This document shows positions 7,556 to 17,100 of a DNA stretch of 64,000 nt, in pieces; the stretch's first letter is position 1, and every line of letters begins with the position of its first letter. Made by a program: the position numbers and the translations under genes. Below the pieces are notes generated by a model. It saw nothing but the letters and a program-made list of their open reading frames with translations, did no database searches and was not told the DNA's origin. The DNA lies in the NCBI GenBank assembly GCA_946223075.1, contig CAMILZ010000007.1:23132-87131 (forward strand), given 5' to 3'. This DNA is from an uncultured Dermabacteraceae bacterium. GTDB taxonomy: Bacteria; Actinomycetota; Actinomycetes; Actinomycetales; Dermabacteraceae.

Positions 7556-9106
7556 ATGGCGAAGAAACGTGGCCTTGGTAGGGGAATCGGTGCGCTGATC
7601 CCCAGCTCCGAACCCGCACCCAGCGAGAAGACTGAAGCCCCCGAGGCGACGAGCGCGGTTCCGGCCGCGAAGCCTGCTGGCAAGAAGAGGGCTGCCTCCG
7701 CCGAAGCTGCGTCATCGAAGCCTGCTTCCTCGACGTCCGCCGCTGATAAGCCCGCTTCCTCAAAGCGCGCGTCGTCAAAGGCCTCGACCTCCAAGTCCGC
7801 TGCTTCAAAGCCGACCGCGACCTCTTCCCCCTCGAAGAAGGATTCCGACGCCACCCCCGCCCTGAACGACGCCGAAACTCCACGCTCGAAGCACGCCGAC
7901 ACACGCGGTGTGGACATGTTCTTTAGCTCTGACTCCTCCTCGGAGGACGAGGCGGGCGAACGCCGCAAGGCTGCCGATCTTGAGCTCGCTGATTCGTGGG
8001 CGCGTGATGCCCGCTCGAAGCGCAGGGGTGGAAAGAAGGCTGCATCGAAGAGTGAAGTCTCGCGTAGTGCTGCGGCCGAGAATCCCGTCGAAGCCGTGGC
8101 TCCTGACTCGGGCGCGCAAGCGTCGGACTCCGCACCGGCTGATTCCGCTGCACCTGTGCCGGCCGCCGATGCTCCTGCCGATTCCCCCGCGTCGGTCGCA
8201 GAAACTGATACGCCGGCTGCACCCGCGGTTGACGCTGCACCGGCTCACGCGGCCGCCGGCGCTGGCCTTGTGCCGGTGCCCGGCGCCGAATTCGTTGAAG
8301 TGCCGATCGCCGAGATCCGTGAGAATCCGCGGAACCCGCGTACCGTTTTCGATGACGATGAGCTCGACGAACTTGCGTATTCACTGCGCGAGGTTGGCGT
8401 TCTGCAGCCAATCGTTGTTCGCCCCATCACCGACTCCGCTGACGGTGAATCGTTCGAAATCGTGATGGGTGAGCGTCGTTGGCGCGCTGCGAAGCGAGCT
8501 GGGCTCGACGCGATTCCCGCGATCGTGCGTTCCACGACCGATGATGATCTCCTCCGCGATGCACTCCTCGAGAACCTTCACCGTTCGCAGCTTAATCCGC
8601 TCGAAGAAGCAGCGGCATACGGCCAGCTCCTCGAGGATTTTAACTGCACGCAGGACGAACTCGCGGATCGCATCGGCCGTTCACGTCCGCAGATCTCGAA
8701 CACGCTTCGTCTTTTGCGGCTCCCCCCGCTCGTGCAGCGTCGCCTCCAGTCTGGCGCGCTTTCGGCAGGCCACGCGCGAGCCCTGCTTGGCCTCGACGAC
8801 GTACAGCTCCAAGAAGAACTTGCGCAGCGCATCGTGAGTGAGGGCTTGAGTGTCCGCGCGGTTGAGCGTCTCATTGCGAACGGTGTCGAGTCGTCTACGG
8901 CCACGCGTTCCGTTCCTCGACGCAGCTCGTACAACCCGCGTGTGGTGTCGTTGACGTCGCAGCTGTCGACGAAGCTCGAGGCCCCTGTGCGTATCGATGT
9001 GGGCAAGCGTAAGGGCAAGGTGACGCTCGAGTTCACCAACCTTGACGACCTCGAGCGGATCGTCGAGAAGCTCGGCCTCGATGACGTGGAGCTCCCCCGT
9101 TCCTAG
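7556..9106 (+). CDS. parB: Chromosome-partitioning protein ParB (Spo0J) with a very long disordered linker
   Basis: ParB is a CTP-dependent clamp that loads at parS and spreads. The N-terminus MAKKRGLGRGIGALIP is the classic ParA-interacting helix. From about residue 246 the core is canonical: FVEVPIAEIRENPRNPR, MGERRWRAAKRAG, ENLHRSQLNPLEEAAAYGQL, the helix-turn-helix RIGRSRPQISNTLRLL, and a C-terminal dimerisation domain. Between about 18 and 240 lies a low-complexity Ala/Ser/Pro/Lys/Glu/Asp stretch. It brings the protein to 516 residues, whereas most ParB proteins are about 280-350. A copy of the dispersed GCAAGCGTCGGA word sits in this linker at 8115-8130. The parS field starts about 770 bases downstream. 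Confidence 0.96.
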   Translation: MAKKRGLGRGIGALIPSSEPAPSEKTEAPEATSAVPAAKPAGKKRAASAEAASSKPASSTSAADKPASSKRASSKASTSKSAASKPTATSSPSKKDSDATPALNDAETPRSKHADTRGVDMFFSSDSSSEDEAGERRKAADLELADSWARDARSKRRGGKKAASKSEVSRSAAAENPVEAVAPDSGAQASDSAPADSAAPVPAADAPADSPASVAETDTPAAPAVDAAPAHAAAGAGLVPVPGAEFVEVPIAEIRENPRNPRTVFDDDELDELAYSLREVGVLQPIVVRPITDSADGESFEIVMGERRWRAAKRAGLDAIPAIVRSTTDDDLLRDALLENLHRSQLNPLEEAAAYGQLLEDFNCTQDELADRIGRSRPQISNTLRLLRLPPLVQRRLQSGALSAGHARALLGLDDVQLQEELAQRIVSEGLSVRAVERLIANGVESSTATRSVPRRSSYNPRVVSLTSQLSTKLEAPVRIDVGKRKGKVTLEFTNLDDLERIVEKLGLDDVELPRS

Positions 9107-9199
9107 CACTGAGCTACCTCGCACCTAACGTCGAGCTCCCCCGGGACCTAACACGGAGCTACCTCGCTCCTGACGCGGAGTTCCCCTACTCCTGCGGTG
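9089..9199. repeat. Degenerate 22-bp tandem repeat, about five units, overlapping the parB 3' end
   Basis: Units begin GAGCT(A/C)CC(T/C)CG at 9089, 9111, 9133, 9156 and end with GAGTTCCCC at 9178; the period is 22, 22, 23 and 22 bases. Within units a CCTAAC/CCTGAC block recurs. The first unit encodes the last residues of ParB (ELPRS, stop), so the repeat seems to have grown out of the gene end into the non-coding block. A weaker sixth start is seen at 9200. Confidence 0.75.
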
Positions 9200-9878
9200 G
9201 AGCGAAGCTAATCGTGGCGGTACGCTCTGTTCTGGCGTTTGCCGTGGGAGTGAGGGCCTCATAGGGCAAGCAGGTTTGAGTGTCCCCTTCGGGGCGTCGC
9301 ACCTGGGGTTTCCCACTTTCCTGGCGTCATGAATCGTCATGTCATGCTTTACAGCTTGCGTTGCCCGGGCATCGTTTCAATGAACCTGTCTCCACGCGCG
9401 TAACGCCGTTGCTGCTGGTGTGAAGCGTAGTTTTCGTTAGCGGCGGTCGTACTGCGAGGGTGTCGCCGAGGCTTTGAGTTGGATTCGCCCTCTGATCGAC
9501 CGCTCGGATGTCATTTATTTGCGGAAAGAGTTTTCCGACTTTCGAGATACGGATTGCCGGCACGCTCCACGGGGCTTCCGCGCGCTTTTTCGCCGGATAC
9601 TACTGGCTTCTTCCCTATTTTGATGGACGTTATGTTCCTCCAGGAAGCCCGCCCACCCTCGCTCGCCGGCTGCCCTAGCTCTTGCTTGTATGGGGTACGT
9701 GATTTTCTCTTGTTCCTTCGTAGGATTAGATTCGAACGCTCCTCTGAACCAGCGCCGTTGTCTCCCGGTCGCGCTGCCCAGTAAGGGGCAGGCCGTGTTT
9801 CATGCCAACCCGGCGTGTGCTTTGCGCGTTGTTGTTTCACGGAGTGTCTCTGTGGAGGTCCGCTGGCTAATAAGAACG

Positions 9879-11303
9879 GTTTCACGTGAAACTATCTTGC
9901 ACGCCGTACTTCTCCGGAATAAGCACAAATAGGCATCCAGAAAAGGCTAACCACGCTTACCCGACATCGTATCGACATGGCGTCATATGCAATACGTGAC
10001 CACGGTTGTTTCGAGTGAAACTCGCCGTAGATCGTTTTCGCTTATTGCGCGCAGCTGAAGCGCTAATTTACTTAGATGCGCTTGGATGACATGGCCGTTG
10101 CATTTCTGAAGCACCGGCGCTCTCGTGAGCGTCGGATTTGATTCAATGTAAGCATGTTTCATGTGAAACATGCACAAAGGTACCGCCATACGAGGGTAGT
10201 CGGCATCGTGACTCTAAACGACTGATTGACGCAGTTTCACGTGAAACTATCGACGGTGACAGCTTCGCTTGTTGCAAAGTTCTAATGTCGAACATTTTTT
10301 TGCATTGTTTCACGTGAAACTCGCGTGGCTTCAGTTCGAGGATATAAGGTCATCACACAAGGTGCTTCTGAAACGGCGAACGTTGTCAAGTTTCACGTGA
10401 AACAGCGATGTCTTGCCAAGGGTTGCGAATCAGCCCTCTATCGCGCCTTGGAACAAGCCATGACGATACGTCGGACTCTGAAACGCAAGAACTCGTTCAC
10501 ACATGTTTCACGTGAAACCAAGTAGATAACCAACCGTTGCTATTGAGAATTTGTGCGAGGCTCCATTGAGTTTGGGGTTCCAAGGAGAGTGTCGAGTACC
10601 GGAATAGTATGCTCAGGGTTTCACGCGAAACCGGGAGTTCTACCCTCCGGGCCCTCGAACTCTCTTTTGTGTCGATGTACGTTTCACGTGAAACAGCACT
10701 CGTGCACTTACTGTCGCAAATACCCCAAAGCACGTTTCACGGGAAACCTCTCTTTGCTGAGCATGCACGTCTTCCTAAGACGGTGAATACATGACCACGC
10801 AACTACATCAAGTAAAGGGGCGATGAGCCCGCGGGGAGCTCATTTAAGCATTGAGTATGTTCCACGTGAAACACGAGCACGTGGTCTTGATCCGTGTGGA
10901 GTAATCCGCTCCCTGATCGAGTCGTTACACGTGAAACACCAACGTGCGGCATGCCGCGGCGACAAGCTCTAGGTCGACGTTGCGAATGCCCTCGGACAAG
11001 TCAGGCGCGGTGGCATGGGCAGTACCAAATTCTGCCTCACTAATAGCAACCCCCTTTCGACGGCGTTCCACGTGAAAAGTCGGATATTCGTCGCGGCTGC
11101 GGTGGGCCGAAGCATAAATGCAGCCGTTTCCAGCAAAATCAGATTCCTTCACGCTTGGGAGAACGGTGGCAATGCAAGGTCAGGTTCCACATGAAACTGC
11201 GGCCGTAGTAAGTGGGTCCAACCGGCAATAGGCGGGGCAAAAACAGGGAGGGCCAGGCGAATTCCGTGATCCGTAGCTGCCCTCTTGACGGTCCACGTGA
11301 AAC
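9879..11303. promoter_or_regulatory. parS: Cluster of about 15 parS-like ParB-binding sites
   Basis: Six sites are the perfect palindrome GTTTCACGTGAAAC: 9879-9892, 10234-10247, 10307-10320, 10390-10403, 10505-10518 and 10681-10694. Five differ by one base: 10156-10169, 10618-10631, 10734-10747, 10859-10872 and 10924-10937. Four differ by two: 10008-10021, 11065-11078, 11184-11197 and 11290-11303. Mismatched copies increase toward the right end. A half-site lies at 9834. Spacing between centres is irregular, about 53-148 bases. I found no comparable site elsewhere in the 64 kb. ParB from the gene just upstream is the expected ligand. Confidence 0.93.
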
Positions 11304-11465
11304 CCACAACTGTGCGAATCGCTGTGGAAAAACGACGGCGGGCATGAGGGTGGGTGGCCCGAGGGCGGCCGGGGTGCACGCTTTTGGCGCGGGTCAGCAT
11401 AACAAAAGGCCTGGTAGCGGCGCTAGATTTGCGCCCCCTATTCCAGGCTGCAAACGGGGAGCGTC

Positions 11466-11498
11466 TGTGGAAAACTATGTGGATAACTATGTGGACAA
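11466..11498. promoter_or_regulatory. Triple DnaA-box array at 12-bp period beside the parS field
   Basis: TGTGGAAAA (11466-11474), the perfect TGTGGATAA (11478-11486) and TGTGGACAA (11490-11498) lie head to tail, exactly 12 bp apart. Another TGTGGAAAA lies at 11323-11331. The arrangement copies the one in oriC and in dnaA but is about 8-10 kb from the origin. Sites of this kind elsewhere (for example E. coli datA) titrate or reset DnaA; that role here is inference. Confidence 0.6.
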
Positions 11499-12054
11499 CA
11501 AGACACTACCACCAGGTAGGCTAACGCGGGGGCCCTAGCGAACGTCGGAGTTGCGCGAACCCCCCGCGATGAGTGAACGCTGGTCGCTTCAGTCGGCAAG
11601 TATGGGCGACGGTAGTAGACGCCTGGCCAATCGGAGTCGAGCCAGAGTGCACTATCGGGTGGGTTGAGACGAGGACTGCAAACCCGAAATTTGGTCCCGA
11701 GGCGACTTAAGTAACGATCGAGCGACGATCTTCGGACGGAGAGGGCGAAATCTTGGCTGCGTACAGAAAGGTCCGCCCAGAAACCGTTGATGCCAAGTTC
11801 AATTCGAGTAAGACCAGCTGAGAGGTCAACTCAATGATGACTAATGGAAAGTTTGGCTGGAAGGTGCCCACCGTAGAAGTTTCGGCCGCATGCGCGTGTG
11901 GGTTGGTCAGCACTCGACAGTAGTAGCGATCGAACGCCGGACTCCCACCAACGTTTTTGACGAGGTGTGTTCATGGGATCACCCGAAATCGAGTGCGCGG
12001 AGAAGGGGTGGATTGCCGCCGGTGGTAGCTTCGCGGCACCTTGGGGAAATCTGT

Positions 12055-12104
12055 ACCCAACATTTGTGGCGGAACGGGACCGAATACCACCGCAAACGTT
12101 GGGT
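12055..12104. repeat. Large imperfect inverted repeat downstream of the trxB operon
   Basis: ACCCAACATTTGTGGCGG (12055-12072) pairs with CCACCGCAAACGTTGGGT (12087-12104): 15 Watson-Crick pairs and one G-U in 18, around a 14-base loop. It begins eight bases beyond the end of the last minus-strand gene, so it could end that transcript, but no T-run follows in either direction. It could also be a small palindromic element. Confidence 0.5.
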
Positions 12105-12112
12105 TTAGAATC

Positions 12113-12502
12113 CTAGCCCGGCAAAAGGGAATCGTCGGTGCTGGCGGGGGGTTCTCCGTCGCGGCGTTCCCCGTTTCGCAGTTCGTCGACGGCTTCGCGC
12201 ACGGCGAATTTGGGGTGGGCGCCCTCGAGCACCCGCTCGTCGACCGTGCACGAGTTCCGTACGGCGCGAATGCGCCAGGTGGGAAGCACCCTCGGTGAAA
12301 AGTCCTCGGGCGAGGCCTCGGCCGCGTCGCTCACGGAAACGTCGTGCACACGCACCGCAACATCGGAAGGGAGTACGCCCTCAAGTTCGCGCGCCGTGAG
12401 CGGCGCCGGAAGTGAAGGCGCCGCCCACGAGGCCCAGTACAGATGGATTTCGAAAGTGACGGCGCCTTCGGGCGAGGTGCCGTCGGAACCCTCTTCGCTC
12501 AC
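12113..12502 (-). CDS. Thioredoxin-like protein lacking the redox cysteines
   Basis: The 129-residue product resembles a short thioredoxin fold: FEIHLYWASWAAPS at about 16-29 aligns with the usual strand and WCGPC active site, and RVLPTWRIRAV at about 71-81 gives the cis-proline loop. Both catalytic cysteines are replaced (AAPS in place of CGPC), so it cannot act as a dithiol reductase. It is translated from a GTG that overlaps the trxB stop by four bases, exactly where mycobacterial trxC lies. It may be a decayed thioredoxin or a structural partner of TrxB. The fold assignment is from motif resemblance only. Confidence 0.6.
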   Translation of the reverse strand: MSEEGSDGTSPEGAVTFEIHLYWASWAAPSLPAPLTARELEGVLPSDVAVRVHDVSVSDAAEASPEDFSPRVLPTWRIRAVRNSCTVDERVLEGAHPKFAVREAVDELRNGERRDGEPPASTDDSLLPG

Positions 12503-13548
12503 TCGAGAGTGGCGAGGTACTTCTCAGCGTCGAGCGCGGCGGAGCAACCGGAACCCGCGGCGGTGATGGCCTGACGATAGCGGTGGTCCACAACGTCACC
12601 GCAGGCGAACACGCCCTCGAGGGAGGTGTGGGTCGTGCGGCCCTCGCAAATGATGTAGCCCTCGTCATCGATGTCGATCTGGCCCTTGAACAGGTCCGAG
12701 CGGGGAAGGTGCCCGATCGCCTCGAAGAGGCCGTCGGCGGGAACGGTTTCACGTTCGCCGGTCACGGTGTCCTCGAGCACGAGGTGCGCGAGCTCATTCT
12801 CGCCTTCAATGCCCACGACCTGGGTGTTCCAGCGGATCTCGAGCTTCGGGTCGTCCTCGGCGCGCTTCGCCATGATCTTCGAGGCACGCAGCGCATCGCG
12901 GCGGTGAAGCAGAGTGACGGTCTTGCCGAAGCGCGTGAGGAATGTGGCCTCCTCAACGGCCGAATCGCCGCCACCCACGACGAAGATGTCCTTGTCTTTG
13001 AAGAAGAAGCCATCGCAGGTGGCGCACCAGCTCACGCCCTTGCCGGAGAGGCGCTCTTCGCCGTCAACACCGAGCTTGCGGTACGCGGAACCGGTCGCGA
13101 GAATAACGGCCTTCGCGCGGAACACGTCGCCGCCTTCGGTGCGGATCGTTTTCACATCGCCCTTGAGTTCCACCTCGGTTGCGTCTTCGAAGAGGATCTC
13201 GGCGCCGAAGCGTTCGGCCTGCTCCTGCATGTTCCCCATGAGGTCCGGGCCCATGACGCCCTCGGGGAAGCCCGGGAAGTTTTCGACCTCGGTCGTCGTC
13301 ATGAGGGCGCCGCCAGCGTCGAGCGAACCGGCAACGACCACGGGCTTGAGGCCCGCGCGCGCCGCATACACGGCGGCGGTGTAACCCGCGGGACCGGAGC
13401 CAACGATCACGATCTCGCGCACGGGTGCATCGGAGGCGTCGGTCGGCGCCGCGGTCTCGGCAGTGTCGGTCTGCGAACCCGAAAGGCTAATGCCGAAACC
13501 GCCACCGAGGGTGTTGAGAATCGGGGTCTGAGGCTCAGAGGAGGTCAT
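12499..13548 (-). CDS. trxB: Thioredoxin reductase TrxB with N-terminal extension
   Basis: TrxB moves electrons from NADPH through FAD to thioredoxin. FAD-binding GSGPAGYTAAVYAARAG, the redox motif WCATCDG, the NADPH-binding GGGDSAVEEA and the C-terminal GVFACGDVVDHRYRQA are all intact. The ATG is supported by AAAGGA just upstream, so the extra 43 residues before the FAD fold (Gly/Ser/Thr/Ala-rich) appear genuine; most TrxB proteins start directly at the fold. Length is 349 residues against the usual 310-330. The gene overlaps the thioredoxin-like gene by four bases. Confidence 0.95.
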   Translation of the reverse strand: MTSSEPQTPILNTLGGGFGISLSGSQTDTAETAAPTDASDAPVREIVIVGSGPAGYTAAVYAARAGLKPVVVAGSLDAGGALMTTTEVENFPGFPEGVMGPDLMGNMQEQAERFGAEILFEDATEVELKGDVKTIRTEGGDVFRAKAVILATGSAYRKLGVDGEERLSGKGVSWCATCDGFFFKDKDIFVVGGGDSAVEEATFLTRFGKTVTLLHRRDALRASKIMAKRAEDDPKLEIRWNTQVVGIEGENELAHLVLEDTVTGERETVPADGLFEAIGHLPRSDLFKGQIDIDDEGYIICEGRTTHTSLEGVFACGDVVDHRYRQAITAAGSGCSAALDAEKYLATLE

Positions 13549-13621
13549 GATGTCCTTTCACAGCGAATGCTCGCCAACAGTCAAACAGCACAAGGGTAGG
13601 GGTGGAGGCTGAGATCAACGG

Positions 13622-14170
13622 TCAGCTCTTCGGATCGACGCTTACCTGTGCGGAAAACAGGGGCGCGGAGGAACCGTCGGCATCCCTACCGCACGTGGAA
13701 CGCACGATCCTGGCAGAAACTTCCCCACCTTCGCGACGCACTTGAGTGAGGTTGTGCTCATCGAGGATGAGAAGCCACGCGTTTTCGTCGCCGGCCCACG
13801 ACACCTGCTCGAGCATAAGCACGGATTGGTTGGTGGAGAGGGACTTGAGGCACTGCGTGACGTCGAACGTCGCGGGCGTCTGCAAACTTCCCGTGTCGAG
13901 GAGGTTTTGGACCTCGGCTCCGATGGTGTACTCGGTGAGCACGGGAAGGCCGGCGTTGTCCGTGCCGGGCGCCGTGTCGGAGTCGTTGAGGTTTTGCGAC
14001 GCTGGAGCGTCCATTTCGACGCTCAGGTTGAGCGCCCACGAGAGCATGATGCCGAGGAGAATCGTCGCGATGAGGAAGCCGGCGAACACCCCCGGCGGGA
14101 AGCCCGTCCAGCTCCTCATTTCGCCGCGCGCACGCCCAGCGTGGCGCGACATACGACGAATGGGGGTCAT
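13622..14170 (-). CDS. Single-pass membrane protein of unknown function, coupled to murJ
   Basis: I do not recognise this 182-residue protein. It has a basic N-terminus (MTPIRRMSRHAGRARG), one membrane helix at about 29-50 (FAGFLIATILLGIML), and an outside domain with two cysteines (in TQCLKS and RSTCGRD) that could pair. Its ATG overlaps the stop of the MurJ fusion gene by four bases, so it is likely co-translated with it. In Mycobacterium the corresponding position holds sigM and its anti-sigma factor; I see no sigma-factor features here. The frame could be extended upstream to 14497, but that part lies inside the MurJ gene and is not protein-like. Confidence 0.75.
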   Translation of the reverse strand: MTPIRRMSRHAGRARGEMRSWTGFPPGVFAGFLIATILLGIMLSWALNLSVEMDAPASQNLNDSDTAPGTDNAGLPVLTEYTIGAEVQNLLDTGSLQTPATFDVTQCLKSLSTNQSVLMLEQVSWAGDENAWLLILDEHNLTQVRREGGEVSARIVRSTCGRDADGSSAPLFSAQVSVDPKS

Positions 14171-17100
14171 TCCTGATTGACCTTTACTTCGGCGATTTCG
14201 AGTCGGAAACCGCCGTCGACTGCGCCGAGGTTCGGGGCCCACAGCACGAGCGAGCGCGCATCGACGGGCTTCTCGGGCGTGAGCGTGAGGTCCTCGTCGG
14301 GGGTGATCTCTCCCGCGGCGATGACATCGCCGAGTTGGCCGTCCTCGGTCATCGTGCGCAGCTCGAGCGTGCCGCCCTGCTGCGAGCCGGGGGTGACGCG
14401 AACGTTTTTGACTTCGCCGTCGCCGAGATCGAGTTTCACGCCCATGCCTTCGCGGAGCCGGCCGTACTCGGCGCTCGCGTAGCGCTGGGTCTTCCACACG
14501 GTGCCTGGGTCACCGTCGGACATGCGCCCCGCGTCCTCGGGCTTATCGGCCTTCGACTGGTCGGGCGGGTACACGACGCTCACCTGAGTGAGGGGCGCGA
14601 GGGGCTTTTGCTCCTCGGTGGGCTCTTCGCTCGGTTCTTCTTTGGGGGCTTCGGCTTTTTCGGTGGCTTTTTCTTCCGACGCTTGCGTGGTCGGGCTCGT
14701 TGCCACGTCTCGATTGTGGCGGCCCACCGACGTCACCGACGTGATCGCCCACACGAGGCCGAGAATCACGGCGAGAAGGGCGGCGACGAGGATGATGCGT
14801 GCCGTCGTCGAGCGGGATACGGACCCGCCGGAGGCGGAGCTGCTGCCCGACGGTTCGGAGGCGAGCGCGATGTCCATGACGTCACGGAACGCCGAGGAGT
14901 GTTGCGAGTTTTGAGGTGCCGAGGCGTTCGGGTCGAGAGCGCTCGCGTCGCGGCCCTGCACGGGGATGACGACGCCTGCTGCTGGGGCAGCCTCGCGAAC
15001 GCGGGGCGCCGAGTGCTGGACGGCCGAGGGCGGTGCGACAGCGGGGCGGCCGGGAGCCGCGTGAGCGCCGTCGTTCGTGTTCGGCGTGCGCGGGGATTCG
15101 GCGAGGGATTCCTCGCGGCCCGCGACGGGGATGGGTGCGGGAGCGGGAGGTACCGGAGGAGCGATAGGTGCCGTGGGTTCATCTGCCGACGCGGCAGCGT
15201 GGTGGGCGTTAGCGTCGATGTGACCCGGGAACGTGCTTGCCGCAGACGGCGCCTTGGGCGCATCGATGACCTCGGACCACGGTTTGTCGCTTTCCTTAGC
15301 GGGCTGTGCGCTCGTGTGGGCCTCTCCCGTGAGGGGAGCTTCGGGTTCTTCTTCCTGGGTTTCGTGAGCTTCGTGTTCCGGAGTTTCGTGAGCTTCGCGC
15401 GTCTCGGGCGCCTCACCGGATTCGGGAGTCTTCTCTGCCGGGCTCGGGGATTCGTCACGTTCCGCGAGAGGAACCGGCGCACCGGCGTGCTGCTCGGGAT
15501 CGTACGCCTCGAGAGTCACGGGAAGCGATTGCCACGGCGAGAGTTCCCCGCGCACGTCCTCGATCGACATCGGGCGAGGACCATCAGCGGGGGCATTCGG
15601 CGTGAGCGGTGTGAGAAGGGCAGCGGTGAGCGCCCCCAGATCGGAAGGAACCGTACGCGGAGAGGTGGTCGACGGGTCGAAAGAGGCATCGGAACCAAAG
15701 AACTCCGGACCCCTGCCCGCGAGCCCCACGTAGAGAATCCGGCCAACCGCGCGCACATCCGGGCTGAGCGTGAAGGGCTCCGTGAGATGCAAAAGGCCCT
15801 CGTCGCCCGCGTCCTCGATCCCCGCGCCGAGGATCGTGACCTGGTCGTGCTCGAGGTCCACGAATACGCGGTCCTCGTCGAGATGATGGTGGCGGATGCC
15901 CTTGCTGCGGGCTTCCTGGAGGCTTGTGGCGACGCGACCCGCGATCGTGCGGGCCGTCTCCGCGCGAAGCGCGCCCTCGCCAGTGAGGTCGGCGAGCGTG
16001 GGCAGCTCCGGGTCGGTGTAGACAACCGCGGTCGCTTTTGTTTCGCCGTCGTGAGATTCGAGCACGTCGCGAACGGCCTCGAGACCCGGAACGCTCACGA
16101 GCGACACACGACGCGCAGCATCGAGAACATCAGCGGCAAACTCGCCGCGCACAACGAACACGAGAATCGGCTCGCCGTTCCCGTTCACGCCGCGGTGCCA
16201 CGACGCCCCCTCGGTTGCGGACGAAGGCACGCGGCCAGAGCCCTCGCGGGCCGACCCATCGAGGGCAGGGCTCAGTGAGAGAGAGGAAAAAAGTTCCTCA
16301 AGGCTGCGGATTTCAGTCACTGTTATCCTTTGGTTCGCTCGAGTAGTTCGATCCGATGTTTGACCATCGTAGCGGGGTGCTTTCGCCTCGCTCGAGGTTT
16401 CCTTCATGGCTTTCGGCGCCTTTTGCGCGGGCTTTCCGCCGCCGCGTTTGCGCATGACGCGCGAGCTGATCATGGCAGCGGCATCGCGAATCTCCGAGAC
16501 GCGAAGCATCCACGCCACGAGCGCGAACACTCCGGTCATCACCGCCGCGACAATCACCCCCACGACGATCGCGATGAGGCGCCCCCGCCACGTGAAATCG
16601 CCAAACAGTGCGAGGAGGCCCCAGCCGGCCGCCGCCGAGAGAGCCCCGGCAACGAGGAGGCGCGCGATGGTCGAGATCGTTCCCGCGGCGCTGATGTGAC
16701 TCATGTCGACGCCCTTGCGCGCGAGGTTGCGGCGCATGTGCCACACGCCCTCGAGCCAGCCGATCAACATGCCGATGGAGCTTGCGAGCGCACCGGCCGC
16801 CGCGGCGTAGCGAGGGTCGACCCACAGGAGGATCACGGGAATCGCGAGAAGCGCGATCACTGTCGGCGGAACGCGCATCATGAAGGCGGTGCGCGTGTCC
16901 TCGTAGGCGTAGAAGTAGCGCGTGACGAGGTATGTCGCGGCGAAGGGGGGTAGCCCGAGCGTGTAGCCGATAAGTACGAGACCGTTCGCGCCCGCGCCCA
17001 CGGGTGACGTGCCGCCCACGACGACCCACATGATCGGCGCCGCGAGCACGACGAGCACGGCCGTCGCAAGAATCATGGGAACGAACAGAATTCTGTTCAT

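Larger units (their letters stand above)
9107..12112. other. 3-kb gene-free, AT-richer centromere-like block
   Basis: No frame in this stretch has protein-like composition or a recognisable domain; the open frames are short and conflicting. Base composition is visibly more AT-rich than the neighbouring genes. From left to right it holds the 22-bp tandem repeat, a featureless stretch (about 9200-9830), the parS field (9879-11303), DnaA-box-like sequences (11323-11498), another stretch in which I recognise nothing (11499-12054), and an inverted repeat (12055-12104). In Mycobacterium the corresponding place between parB and trxB/trxC carries cwlM, which is missing here. Confidence 0.8.

Noticed and set aside
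9200..11900. A CRISPR array, because of the repeated palindromes
   Set aside because: The repeats are 14-bp palindromes at irregular spacing with no constant spacer length and no cas genes; they match parS.
11707..11913. A 68-codon frame in the gene-free block
   Set aside because: No ribosome site or recognisable domain, and the stretch gives other short frames too; I see no support for a gene.
14335..16278. A 647-codon plus-strand frame opposite the MurJ C-terminal half
   Set aside because: Arg/Gly/Phe-rich antisense translation of a disordered linker; nothing recognisable.
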